A stretch of 38,332 nucleotides of DNA from Clostridiales bacterium. GTDB lineage: Bacteria > Bacillota > Clostridia > Oscillospirales > Oscillospiraceae. Positions 16,790-24,692 of this stretch are shown here, in pieces. The translations under genes and the position numbers were made by a program. Each line of letters opens with the position of its first letter. The first letter of the stretch is position 1. A model generated the notes under the pieces. That model did not search any database. It worked only from the letters and a program-made list of their open reading frames with translations, and was not told where the DNA came from. Location of the stretch: assembly GCA_019418025.1 (NCBI GenBank), contig DYCR01000006.1, forward strand, positions 1 through 38,332. Direction: 5' to 3'.

Positions 16790-16818
16790 ATTATAACTAC
16801 ATTGGTGAAAAGTGTCAA
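16790..16818 (-). promoter_or_regulatory. Perfect consensus sigma-A promoter of the DUF624-AraC operon
   Basis: Minus strand: TTGACA (16818-16813), exactly 17 bases, TATAAT (16795-16790). All 12 core bases match consensus. It lies about 106 bases upstream of the DUF624 start codon and suggests strong or constitutive expression of the regulator operon. Confidence 0.8.
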
Positions 16819-16936
16819 CATGTGAAGGCTGTGCAGGTCTTGGACAAGGAGGCTCTGCGCATTCTGTCGGAATGATTCTGAGCATGCTCAGGTCATGTGA
16901 TGATTTTGTAAAGCAGTACAGTGCTTTGTAAAATAT

Positions 16937-16949
16937 GAACAAAATGTTC
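16937..16949. promoter_or_regulatory. GAACA-n3-TGTTC inverted repeat
   Basis: A perfect 5-bp-arm inverted repeat upstream of the phosphoesterase promoter. It is a candidate operator or activator site for operon B. It is short, so chance occurrence in AT-rich DNA is possible. Confidence 0.3.
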
Positions 16950-16981
16950 GTAAAAATAATTAAAATAATGGCAAAATAATG

Positions 16982-17010
16982 TTGATAATGCATAAAAAGT
17001 GTGATACGAT
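16982..17010 (+). promoter_or_regulatory. Promoter of the phosphoesterase/Ugp-like operon
   Basis: TTGATA (16982-16987), a 17-base spacer and TACGAT (17005-17010): five of six and four of six matches to the sigma-A boxes. The promoter ends about 46 bases before the phosphoesterase start codon. Confidence 0.5.
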
Positions 17011-17056
17011 GCAAAATGCAATGAATTTTGAAAGACGGAACGAAAGAAGGCGCTGC

Positions 17057-17884
17057 ATGAAATTGGTGTTATTAGGCGATCCCCACTATCCGGCTGTGGA
17101 TACGGGGGATGTTCAAGGCTGCCAGATCAGGCGGGAACTGTATCGCACTTTATTCAGCCGCATGGCGCAGGAAGATGCGGATGCGTATATTGCTGTGGGG
17201 GATCTGACGAACTCCGGATCAGCGGAGGATCTGAATGATTTTTTACAATTGTCGCAGGAGTTAAATGCTCCCTTTTATTTTGTTTTGGGCAATCATGATA
17301 CCCATGGATGCACCAAGGCAGAATTCCTGCGGGTAGCCAAGCAGGAACGGTACTTTGGTGTGGAAATGGAGCAGGCCAATCTGTTCTTTATCGACACCAC
17401 AATGGAGACAAGAGTGGACGACTGGATCGGCATTATGGATCAGACACAGTATACGTGGCTGAAAAAGGGCGTGGCAGAGTCTGACAAGCCGGTTTTTGTG
17501 GTCGGACATCATCCGGTATGGAATACCACAAGGCGTTCCGATGAACGCAAGCTGTATGTCCACGAAAATATGTGGGAGATCCTGGGGCAAAGGGCCGGCG
17601 GTGTTTATCTCAACGGTCATGCACATGTACATTCGATCATGGAGCAAAGAGGCTGGCTGTTTGTACAGACGGCAGATTTTTTGAGCGATCTTGATTACAG
17701 AGTGCTTCAGTTCGACGGCGAGCGCGTGACGGTAACGACAAAAGCATGCAATGATCAGGAGGTCTTGGCCCACAGGCTGACACAGGGTATGGCGCATTAT
17801 ACACGGTGCAGGGACTTATCGCGCACAAAAGAGGATCTGCAATACACATGCTGTATTGGCAAGGGCAGGAGGATGGAGCCTTGA
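17057..17884 (+). CDS. Calcineurin-like metallophosphoesterase
   Basis: Cytoplasmic dinuclear-metal phosphoesterase of 275 residues. All metal-site motifs are present: GDPH (D8, H10), GD (48-49), GNHD (78-81), GHHP (150-153) and GHAH (187-190). This arrangement fits the class of 3',5'-cyclic-nucleotide and glycerophosphodiester phosphodiesterases (CpdA/GpdQ-like). It is the first gene of operon B, and its stop overlaps the TTG start of the next gene by three bases. The last gene of the operon encodes a UgpB-like binding protein, so hydrolysis of an imported glycerophosphodiester is a reasonable inference. ATG 17057 is chosen for the AGAAGG site and the immediate start of the fold. The substrate is unproven. 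Confidence 0.88.
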   Translation: MKLVLLGDPHYPAVDTGDVQGCQIRRELYRTLFSRMAQEDADAYIAVGDLTNSGSAEDLNDFLQLSQELNAPFYFVLGNHDTHGCTKAEFLRVAKQERYFGVEMEQANLFFIDTTMETRVDDWIGIMDQTQYTWLKKGVAESDKPVFVVGHHPVWNTTRRSDERKLYVHENMWEILGQRAGGVYLNGHAHVHSIMEQRGWLFVQTADFLSDLDYRVLQFDGERVTVTTKACNDQEVLAHRLTQGMAHYTRCRDLSRTKEDLQYTCCIGKGRRMEP

Positions 17885-18765
17885 AGGGAATCAAGAAAAA
17901 AAGCATTTTACCATACTGTCTTATAATCCCGTCGATGGTATTCCTTCTGGTGTTTTACATCTATCCGATACTTTACAACACATACCTGAGTTTCTTCGAC
18001 TGGAATCTGGTCAGTCCGACCATGGACTTTGTGGGGATCGATAATTTCAAGGCGCTGTTTTCTGACAGGGAGTTTCTGGAGGTCATTTCCAATTCACTGA
18101 TCTATATGGGGGCGACCGTGTTTTTTACGGTTGCGATCGCACTGCTTCTGGCCATATGGCTGAATAAAAACAGCGCACTGCACACCCTGATACAGGGATT
18201 GGTATTTAGTCCCTATATCATCTCGTTTGTTTCGGTGTCTTTTGTATGGATGTGGCTGATGGATGTGGATTACGGTCTGCTGAATTATCTGCTGGAGCGG
18301 TTTGGATTTGAAAAGTGCCAGTGGACCAGCCATCCGGATACGGCATTGTTTTCTGTCATATTGGTCGGCGTGTGGAAAATGGTTGGATATGATACACTGG
18401 TGATCATCGGGGGACTCCAGAGTATCCCGAAGAGTATATATGAAGCGGTTTCTCTGGATACGAAGCCAAATCTGCGAACCTTTACACGGATCACGGTGCC
18501 GATGCTTTCGCCAACGCTCTTTTTTCTGGTGATCGTGAATCTGATCACCTCTGCTAAGGTCTTTGAAACCGTTTCGATCATGACAAAAGGCGGCCCGCTG
18601 AATTCGACCAACACACTGGTGTACTACATATATAAGGAAGCCTTTGATTATTTTGATATTGGGGCGGCCTCTGCCGGAGGTGTGGTTTTGTTTGTGATAC
18701 TGGCGGTGATCACATTCTTCTACTTCCAGGCACTCAGCAAAAAAGTCAACTATACCAGTGAGTAA
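17881..18765 (+). CDS. ABC importer B, permease 1 (UgpA/MalF type)
   Basis: Membrane permease of 294 residues with about six transmembrane segments (first at about 9-32). The start is TTG 17881, fixed by AGGAGG (17867-17872) eight bases upstream and by its overlap with the TGA of the phosphoesterase gene (TTGA). No ATG exists near it. The cytoplasmic loop reads EAVSLDTKPNLRTF from residue 188, so the usual Gly of the EAA-x3-DGA motif is replaced (DTK), which is unusual and could affect coupling to the shared ATPase. It pairs with the permease that follows and with the Ugp-like binding lipoprotein. Confidence 0.92.
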   Translation: MKGIKKKSILPYCLIIPSMVFLLVFYIYPILYNTYLSFFDWNLVSPTMDFVGIDNFKALFSDREFLEVISNSLIYMGATVFFTVAIALLLAIWLNKNSALHTLIQGLVFSPYIISFVSVSFVWMWLMDVDYGLLNYLLERFGFEKCQWTSHPDTALFSVILVGVWKMVGYDTLVIIGGLQSIPKSIYEAVSLDTKPNLRTFTRITVPMLSPTLFFLVIVNLITSAKVFETVSIMTKGGPLNSTNTLVYYIYKEAFDYFDIGAASAGGVVLFVILAVITFFYFQALSKKVNYTSE

Positions 18766-18783
18766 AGAGATTGGAGCGTTTGT

Positions 18784-19620
18784 ATGTATAACAAAAACAG
18801 ATGCATCGATATCCTGAAAAAGGGGCTGAACGGTGCGGCGATGATCGTGGTTGGCATCGTTTTCTGCCTGCCGTTTATTTGGATGGTGCTGACGGCATTC
18901 AAGTCACTGGGAGACACGATCTTAATGCCGCCGAAGTGGATACTGGACGAGCTGCACTGGGAGAATTTTACGGCTGCGTGGAATTCAGGGCCCTTTCCCC
19001 AGTATATATGCAACAGCATTATAACAACGGGATGTATCCTGATTTTGCAGTTTTTGGTTGGTATTCCTGCGGCATATGCCTATGCAAAGTGTAATTTCCC
19101 CGGGAAGAATCTCTGCTTTGGGATCACGATGGTTACAATGATGATTCCGTCTCAATTGGTTTTTCTCCCGATCTATCTGCTGATGAGCCGATGGGGGCTG
19201 CTGAATACCTATGCCGCACTGGTCCTTCCGTTTGTGGGTAGTGCCTTTACCATTTTTCTTCTGAGACAATCGTTTATGCAGATCCCGCAGGAGGTCATCG
19301 ATGCGGCCCGGATCGACGGCGCAGGTGAATTTCAGATCATTTTTAAAATCGTCATTCCTCTGGCCAAGCCTGCTATGGTGACAGCAGGGCTGTTCAGCTT
19401 TATCACACACTGGAATGATTATTTTTGGCCGCTGATCATGACAACGAATGACACGGTCAGGACGCTGCCCATCGGCATTGCAAAGCTGCGCGAGGTAGAG
19501 GGCGGAGTTGCGTGGAATATCCTGATGGCAGGCAATGTGATCATGGTGATCCCGATCCTGATCCTGTTTTTCGTAGCGCAGCGTCAAATTATAAAAGCGT
19601 TTGTATATTCAAGCAAATGA
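18784..19620 (+). CDS. ABC importer B, permease 2 (UgpE/MalG type)
   Basis: Membrane permease of 278 residues with about six transmembrane segments and a canonical EAA-type loop, DAARIDGAGEFQIIFK, from residue 173. The TMMIPSQLVFLPIYLL stretch (118-133) and the C-terminal QRQIIKAFVYSS are typical of the UgpE/MalG side of CUT1 importers. It begins 18 bases after permease 1 with a modest TTGGAG ribosome site and ends 21 bases before the binding-protein gene, so the gene order in operon B is enzyme, permease, permease, binding protein. Confidence 0.92.
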   Translation: MYNKNRCIDILKKGLNGAAMIVVGIVFCLPFIWMVLTAFKSLGDTILMPPKWILDELHWENFTAAWNSGPFPQYICNSIITTGCILILQFLVGIPAAYAYAKCNFPGKNLCFGITMVTMMIPSQLVFLPIYLLMSRWGLLNTYAALVLPFVGSAFTIFLLRQSFMQIPQEVIDAARIDGAGEFQIIFKIVIPLAKPAMVTAGLFSFITHWNDYFWPLIMTTNDTVRTLPIGIAKLREVEGGVAWNILMAGNVIMVIPILILFFVAQRQIIKAFVYSSK

Positions 19621-19641
19621 ATGATGAAAGGATATTGAATT

Positions 19642-20928
19642 ATGTTAAAACGAATGTTAACGATGATTTTATCATTGGCAATGGTGCTTTCTATGGCAGC
19701 CTGTGCAGCTCCGGCAGATGAAACAGCGGCGGTCGGAAGCGAAGAGCCTGTTACGATCGAATTCTGGTATGCCTTTGGCGGTCCGGTGGAGGAGAACACA
19801 AAGCGTCTGGTAGAGGAATTCAATGCCTCTCAGGATAAAGTTGTTGTAAAGGCAGAATATCAGGGCGGCAGCTACAATGACCTGCATACAAAGGTGCAGT
19901 CGGCATTTGCTGCAAAGGAGCCTCCTGCGGTCACGCTGAATGAGATCACTGTCATTCAGAATTTTGCCCGGAACGGAATGATACAGCCTCTGGACCCTTA
20001 TATTCAGCAGGATGGTTTTGACATGGAGGATTTTATTCCCGGTCTGCTGTCGAATACCCAGTCCGACGGGAAAACCTACGGCTTGCCATACCTGAGGAGT
20101 ACGCCGCTTGTGTACTATAATGCCACCTTGTTTGAAAAAGCAGGCTTGGGGAAGGAAGCGCCCAAGACGATGGAGGATATGCTGGAATATGCTCGCAAGC
20201 TTACAAGCGAAAACGTGGTGGGACTTTCTACTCCTGTCACAACTTGGACATATGAGGCATTGGTGGATTCCTACGGCGGACGCCTGCTGAACGAGGATGA
20301 GACACAGGCCTCATTCAACACACCGGAGGCGATGAAGGCCATCGAGTTTTACAGACAGGGAATGCAGGAAAATGTATTTAAGATTACCACCGGCGGTGAT
20401 GCCACAAGCCAGTCTAAACTGGAATTTCAAAATCAGAGAAGCGCGATGATCTTGGGCTCAACGGCTGATTTGGCATACTACACGCAGATCGCGCAGGAAA
20501 ACGGATTTGAACTGGGGGCAGGATTTATTCCCAATGGCGGAGAGGGTGCAGTGCCTACCGGCGGAGCCAACCTTGTTATGGTCAACGGGATATCAGATGA
20601 ACAGGCAGCTGCGGCATGGGAGTTTATGAAATTCATGACCTCGCAGGAGCAGACAGTGAAATCAAGCATTGCCACCGGGTACCTCCCTGTCAGGATCAGC
20701 GCAAAGGAATCCGAACAGATGCAGGCGTTTTATCAGGAAAATCCGCTGTTCCGTGTAGCAGTGGATCAATTGGATACTGCAATCCCGAGACCGATGGCAC
20801 CCGATTTCCCGAAGGTGAATGATCTGCTGTTGGATACGCTTACAAAATGCATCATTGATCCCTCGGTCAATCCGCAGTCTGTGATGGATGAGGCGGTTGA
20901 CCAAGCAAATGCAATCCTGAAAAAATAA
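19642..20928 (+). CDS. ABC importer B, UgpB-like solute-binding lipoprotein
   Basis: Extracellular binding lipoprotein of 428 residues with lipobox SMAAC (Cys21). It aligns by eye with E. coli UgpB at several ligand-site regions: an aromatic at FWYAFGG (41-47), a Glu at LNEITV (E101), a Ser at LRSTPLVYY (S153), PTGGANLVM near residue 310 and TGYLP near residue 345. UgpB binds sn-glycerol-3-phosphate and glycerophosphocholine, so a polyol-phosphate or phosphodiester ligand is likely, supported by the phosphoesterase at the head of the operon. A plain sugar ligand is the main alternative. The ribosome site is AAAGGA. Confidence 0.88.
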   Translation: MLKRMLTMILSLAMVLSMAACAAPADETAAVGSEEPVTIEFWYAFGGPVEENTKRLVEEFNASQDKVVVKAEYQGGSYNDLHTKVQSAFAAKEPPAVTLNEITVIQNFARNGMIQPLDPYIQQDGFDMEDFIPGLLSNTQSDGKTYGLPYLRSTPLVYYNATLFEKAGLGKEAPKTMEDMLEYARKLTSENVVGLSTPVTTWTYEALVDSYGGRLLNEDETQASFNTPEAMKAIEFYRQGMQENVFKITTGGDATSQSKLEFQNQRSAMILGSTADLAYYTQIAQENGFELGAGFIPNGGEGAVPTGGANLVMVNGISDEQAAAAWEFMKFMTSQEQTVKSSIATGYLPVRISAKESEQMQAFYQENPLFRVAVDQLDTAIPRPMAPDFPKVNDLLLDTLTKCIIDPSVNPQSVMDEAVDQANAILKK

Positions 20929-20960
20929 AAGCAGCTTTATAGACAAACAGTCTGCTCGAG

Positions 20961-20980
20961 TTTGCCGCTTTAACGGCAAA
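20961..20980. repeat. Hairpin 1 of the cluster
   Basis: TTTGCCG (20961-20967) pairs with CGGCAAA (20974-20980) across a six-base loop. A residues follow on the plus strand, so it is not a plus-strand terminator. Confidence 0.5.
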
Positions 20981-21047
20981 AAAGATCAAATCATTTTCCA
21001 CGGGGGCGTGTACCTCGGGGAAAATACTGCTCAGCCTGAGAGTGTGG

Positions 21048-21074
21048 AATTTGTCCGTTATTGACGGACAAATT
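21048..21074. repeat. Hairpin 2 of the cluster
   Basis: A perfect 11-bp stem, AATTTGTCCGT (21048-21058) with ACGGACAAATT (21064-21074), and a five-base loop. No T tract. It may stabilise the mRNA end or bind a protein. Confidence 0.55.
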
Positions 21075-21100
21075 ATGCGCGGGTCAGGCTGTAAAAAAAT

Positions 21101-21131
21101 TGCCCGAAAACCACGAAAGGGTTTTCGGGCA
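21101..21131. terminator. Hairpin 3 of the cluster
   Basis: TGCCCGAAAACC (21101-21112) pairs with GGTTTTCGGGCA (21120-21131). On the minus strand it is followed by ATTTTTTTAC, so it could terminate transcription arriving from the right; on the plus strand no T tract follows. Confidence 0.55.
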
Positions 21132-21136
21132 GCCCC

Positions 21137-21168
21137 AAACCCGCTGACTGAAAAGTCAGCGGGTTTTT
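21137..21168 (+). terminator. Rho-independent terminator of operon B
   Basis: AAACCCGCTGACT (21137-21149) pairs with AGTCAGCGGGTTT (21154-21166) around a GAAA loop, with a T run to 21168. This is a strong plus-strand terminator. Confidence 0.85.
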
Positions 21169-21316
21169 CGGCGTGTAGGGTAAATAGTGGGCAAGAGCAG
21201 TCAGTGGGTGCTGACTGACGATTTTACTCTGCAAAATGCGAGCATATTTCCACGTCTGCACAAAACCTAAAGAAAGTACCAGAACCTTAAAAAGTTATTA
21301 TGGAATGTTGTACCAT

Positions 21317-21337
21317 GTGTTTATATAATGTAAACAC
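21317..21337 (+). promoter_or_regulatory. Operator palindrome around the importer C -10 box
   Basis: GTGTTTA (21317-21323) and TAAACAC (21331-21337) form a perfect inverted repeat whose seven-base centre contains TATAAT (21324-21329), a perfect -10 box. No good -35 box lies at the right spacing, which suggests a promoter that depends on an activator and can be blocked by a protein bound over the -10. The YesN-type regulator downstream is the obvious candidate activator. Confidence 0.55.
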
Positions 21338-21410
21338 AAGAGGGGAATACAGCGTGATCTACCGCATAGGGCATATATGCGGATAAATAATAATGCAGGA
21401 GGAGAAAAAT

Positions 21411-22772
21411 ATGTTGAAGAAAGTCGTATGTTTGTTCATGGCACTGTCCTTGACGGCGACCCTGTTTGTCGGCTGTGGTAAGAGTCCTTCTACGGATGAA
21501 AGCGGCAGCACACCGACCTCCGAGAACGGCGAGACGACCCAGAACAGCAAGCAGACAAAGCCGCTGCGCTGGGCAGTGAAAGCTTCTGAGGCGGGCCGGG
21601 AGGAAATGCAAAATCTCGTGGATCTGGCTGCAGAGCATGGGATCGAGGTAGAGATGGTCCCGGTTCCTGACCCTGTTGCAGGCGAGGCAGATAAGCTGCT
21701 GATCTCACTGATGGGTGGAGAAGAGTTTGATCTGGTTATGAATGCATATCCCAACATGATCCCCTATGTGAACGCTGGTGTATTAGAGCCTCTGGATTCT
21801 TATATCAAGGCATCCGACTACGATGTTGACGGGATCTTCGGTGACTATCCCGCAGTTTTCAATGGGGAGATCTACGGCCTGCCTGCTTATGTAGATACGG
21901 CGATCACCATTTATAACAAGAAAATCTTTGATGATGCCGGTATTCCCTATCCTTCTGCCAAGGATTGGACATGGGAGAAGTTTATCGAAGTCGGCAAGCA
22001 GCTGACCAATGAAAGCGAAGGTATTTACGGCGCGTTCAATCCCCTGTGGGCGCATTATAACTACATGTACGCAATCCAAAAAGGTGCCGAGCATTATAAA
22101 GAGGACGGTACCTGCAACTATGATGATCCCTTGTTTGCCGAGGCAATTGAGTTCTACTACGGCTTGGGCAATAAGGAGCATGTGAATCCTGAGTTCCTGA
22201 CCCAGAAGAGCCGCCAGATGCCCATTGACTACTTCACCACCGGAAAGGTTGGCATGAGCGTGGCCGGTGGCTGGACCGTCGGCTGGCTGACCGATCAGGC
22301 TAAGTATCCCCGTGATTGGAAGGCAGGCATCCTGCCGATGCCCTATCCTGAGGGAAGCAAGCAAAGCACCAGTGTTGTTGTGGCGGACTTTTTCGTTCCT
22401 GCGACATCTTCTCAGAAGGAGCTTGCATTTGAGTGCGCAGCCCTGTTTGCAGAGAATATGTATCTGATGGGGGCTGCCCATGTGCCTGCCCGCGTTAATC
22501 TGACGGAAGAGGAGATCAATGCTTATATCGAAGATCAGCTGATTGGCGGTCTGGCAGATGACGGTATTACGGTGGAGGATATCCGCGCAGCATGGTTTAA
22601 TCCTGATGTGCTCCCGTTCAATGAAAAGGTCGTAGGTGATGCTTCTGCTGACATCAATAGCATCTTCACGGAAGAAGGTGGACTGTACGGCATTGGTGAG
22701 CAGGATCTGGAAACGACCATGAAAAATATCAAAGAACGCTGTGATAAGGCAATTGCAGATGCAGCGAAATAA
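21411..22772 (+). CDS. Sugar ABC importer C, solute-binding lipoprotein
   Basis: Family-1-type extracellular binding lipoprotein of 453 residues. A signal peptide ends in LFVGC (Cys22), followed by a Ser/Thr/Glu-rich linker to about residue 55. Aromatic residues such as KDWTWEKFIEVGKQL near residue 188 and GGWTVGWLTD near 287 are typical of carbohydrate-binding clefts. AGGAGGAG at 21397-21404 precedes ATG 21411 correctly. The gene heads operon C, behind the palindromic promoter, and is followed by a terminator-like hairpin that separates it from its permeases. The downstream sulfatase and GH42-like protein point to a sulfated saccharide ligand (inference). Confidence 0.92.
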   Translation: MLKKVVCLFMALSLTATLFVGCGKSPSTDESGSTPTSENGETTQNSKQTKPLRWAVKASEAGREEMQNLVDLAAEHGIEVEMVPVPDPVAGEADKLLISLMGGEEFDLVMNAYPNMIPYVNAGVLEPLDSYIKASDYDVDGIFGDYPAVFNGEIYGLPAYVDTAITIYNKKIFDDAGIPYPSAKDWTWEKFIEVGKQLTNESEGIYGAFNPLWAHYNYMYAIQKGAEHYKEDGTCNYDDPLFAEAIEFYYGLGNKEHVNPEFLTQKSRQMPIDYFTTGKVGMSVAGGWTVGWLTDQAKYPRDWKAGILPMPYPEGSKQSTSVVVADFFVPATSSQKELAFECAALFAENMYLMGAAHVPARVNLTEEEINAYIEDQLIGGLADDGITVEDIRAAWFNPDVLPFNEKVVGDASADINSIFTEEGGLYGIGEQDLETTMKNIKERCDKAIADAAK

Positions 22773-22802
22773 AATCTTCTTTCAGAAGGTTCCGTAAATG
22801 TC

Positions 22803-22848
22803 GGCCCATCTTAAAAGTATGTTTCCATGGCTTTTGAGATGGGCCTTT
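22803..22848 (+). terminator. Intercistronic terminator/attenuator after binding protein C
   Basis: GGCCCATCTTAAAAG (22803-22817) pairs with CTTTTGAGATGGGCC (22831-22845), then TTT. Located between the binding-protein and permease genes, as in importer A, it should reduce permease expression relative to the lipoprotein. Confidence 0.7.
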
Positions 22849-22927
22849 CCCTAAATGCGGCAGCATCGGAGCGGGCAAATTATTTGCCGTGTTTAAGGGA
22901 CATTGCTTAAGAATAGGAGCTCATGTC

Positions 22928-23815
22928 ATGAAATCAAAACAAAGAATAAAAGAGGCCAGAACGGCATGGATTTTTATTACGCCGTATTTGATCGGATATC
23001 TGATTTTCCATTTTACGCCGGTACTCATATCATTGGTTCTAAGCTTTACCAATATCCGCTACATCAGTAAGCTCGATGCACTTAAATTCATCGGATTATC
23101 AAACTACGTTGAGATGTTCGGGGACCCGGACTTTTTGGGGGCTGTAGGCAACAGCTTTGCCTTTACGCTCATATATGTTCCTCTGGTTATGCTGATCGGT
23201 CTGCTTCTGGCAGTGCTGATCAACCAGAATATCTATCAGCGCAATCTGATCCGAAGCATGATCTTTATGCCATATGTCTCTAACATGGTGGCAATTGCCG
23301 TGGTATGGTCCCTGATTCTGGACCCAATCAGCGGCCCCGTGAATGCATTTCTCAAGAGTATCGGCTTAAAGACCCTGCCCATGTGGATGATGAGCTCTGA
23401 CAGCGCACTGATCACGGTGGTACTGATTGCTATATGGCATGATGTTGGTTTCCAGTTTATAACCTTCCTTGCGGCGCTGCAAGGGGTCCCGATGGAGCTG
23501 AAGGAAGCAGCGGCTATCGATGGTGCCAGCCCTTGGAAAATTTTTCTGCATGTGACGATTCCCAGCATTATGCCGACCATTTTCCTGATGACCATAACAT
23601 CTATAACCACTTCGCTGAAAAACTTTACCATTATTCAGGTCCTGACGGAGGGCGGACCAGGCTCATCTACCGTGGTATTGCCGCTGAATATCGTTCAGAC
23701 TGCATTCTCTTCCATGCGGATGGGTTATGCCTGTGCGCAGTCTATTATGATGCTGATCCTGATCATGGCAATTACGGTGTTCCAGTGGAATATGCAGAAA
23801 AAATATCAGGATTGA
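22928..23815 (+). CDS. Sugar ABC importer C, permease 1
   Basis: Membrane permease of 295 residues with about six transmembrane segments (first at about 13-40), MalF/UgpA-like without the large periplasmic insertion. A canonical EAA loop, EAAAIDGASPWKIF, starts at residue 193. ATG 22928 follows AGGAG (22915-22919) by eight bases; the frame is open from GTG 22889, but that start lacks a ribosome site. It is the first of five closely spaced genes ending with the sulfatase. Confidence 0.92.
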   Translation: MKSKQRIKEARTAWIFITPYLIGYLIFHFTPVLISLVLSFTNIRYISKLDALKFIGLSNYVEMFGDPDFLGAVGNSFAFTLIYVPLVMLIGLLLAVLINQNIYQRNLIRSMIFMPYVSNMVAIAVVWSLILDPISGPVNAFLKSIGLKTLPMWMMSSDSALITVVLIAIWHDVGFQFITFLAALQGVPMELKEAAAIDGASPWKIFLHVTIPSIMPTIFLMTITSITTSLKNFTIIQVLTEGGPGSSTVVLPLNIVQTAFSSMRMGYACAQSIMMLILIMAITVFQWNMQKKYQD

Positions 23816-23826
23816 GGTGAATCGCT

Positions 23827-24675
23827 GTGAAATTGAAGTCAAAAAGAAATCAGAAAGAGCAGGTGTTGAAGGTCATCCTGACGATCCTGCTGGTGGCATT
23901 GGGCATTGCCAATATTTTCCCGTTTATTTTCATGCTGTCGTCCTCCTTTAAGCCTCTAAACCAGATTTTTACATACCCCATCAAACTGATTCCGGAGACG
24001 TTCATTACAAGTAACTATGAAAATCTGTTTTCACCCCAGTATGATTTTATCCGCTGGTATGGAAACACGATTTTTGTAGTGGTGACCATTATTCTGCTCA
24101 AGGCCATGATCGTCAGTCTGACGGCTTATGCGTTTTCGAAGCTGCATTTTAAGGGGAGGGATACCCTGTTTGTGGTGCTGCTTTCCTCTATGATGATCCC
24201 GCCTGATGTGGTGCTTGTCCCGAAATATATTATTTTTCGGTGGCTACATTTAACCGATTCCCCGTGGGCGATCATCTGTCCGGCGGTTTTCGATGTGTTT
24301 TTCGTGTTTTTGCTGAGGCAGTTCTTTATGGGGATACCAAATGAACTGTCAGAGGCTGCGATTATTGATGGATGTAATCATTTCCAGATCTATTCCCGGA
24401 TCATCATGCCACTGGCAAAGCCGGCGGTCACTACCATGGTAATGTTCACCTTTATCTGGGCATGGAATGACTACATGAGTCCCTACATTTTCATCACAGA
24501 CCCCAAAAAACAGCTGCTTTCTGTTGGAATGAAAATGTTCCAGATCAATAATTCGGTTGACTATGGACTTGTCATGGCAGCTGCAACGCTGGTTTTGGCG
24601 CCTATCCTGATCGTTTTTATTTTCGCGCAGAAGTATTTTGTTCAGGGTATCGCTACCAGTGGTATGAAAAATTAA
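23827..24675 (+). CDS. Sugar ABC importer C, permease 2
   Basis: MalG-type permease of 282 residues beginning with GTG after GAGGTG, 11 bases downstream of permease 1. It has about six transmembrane segments (first at about 14-38), SSMMIPPDVVLVPKYI near 120-135 and the EAA loop EAAIIDGCNHFQIY from residue 176. It closes with QKYFVQGIATSGMKN, the usual C-terminus of this side of the transporter. The next gene starts 17 bases later in the same transcript. Confidence 0.92.
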   Translation: MKLKSKRNQKEQVLKVILTILLVALGIANIFPFIFMLSSSFKPLNQIFTYPIKLIPETFITSNYENLFSPQYDFIRWYGNTIFVVVTIILLKAMIVSLTAYAFSKLHFKGRDTLFVVLLSSMMIPPDVVLVPKYIIFRWLHLTDSPWAIICPAVFDVFFVFLLRQFFMGIPNELSEAAIIDGCNHFQIYSRIIMPLAKPAVTTMVMFTFIWAWNDYMSPYIFITDPKKQLLSVGMKMFQINNSVDYGLVMAAATLVLAPILIVFIFAQKYFVQGIATSGMKN

Positions 24676-24692
24676 GGAATCGAGGGATCGTA

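Larger units (their letters stand above)
16685..17056. other. Divergent control region, DUF624 and phosphoesterase
   Basis: A 372-base AT-rich gap separating the minus-strand DUF624/AraC operon from the plus-strand phosphoesterase/Ugp-like operon. It contains one consensus promoter for each direction (16790-16818 minus, 16982-17010 plus) and a GAACA-AAA-TGTTC inverted repeat at 16937-16949, 33 bases before the plus-strand -35 box. No gene is supported. Confidence 0.6.
20929..21410. other. Hairpin-rich noncoding region between operons B and C
   Basis: 482 bases without a supported gene. Hairpins stack in order at 20961-20980, 21048-21074, 21101-21131 and 21137-21168, the last a clear terminator, with a further CAGTCAG/CTGACTG repeat near 21199. 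The region then runs into the AT-rich promoter and operator of importer C. The four clean stems exceed what ending one operon needs. Confidence 0.6.

Noticed and set aside
22874..22888. GGCAAATTATTTGCC palindrome before permease C1
   Set aside because: Short, AT-centred and close behind a real terminator; could be an operator but nothing supports a function beyond chance.
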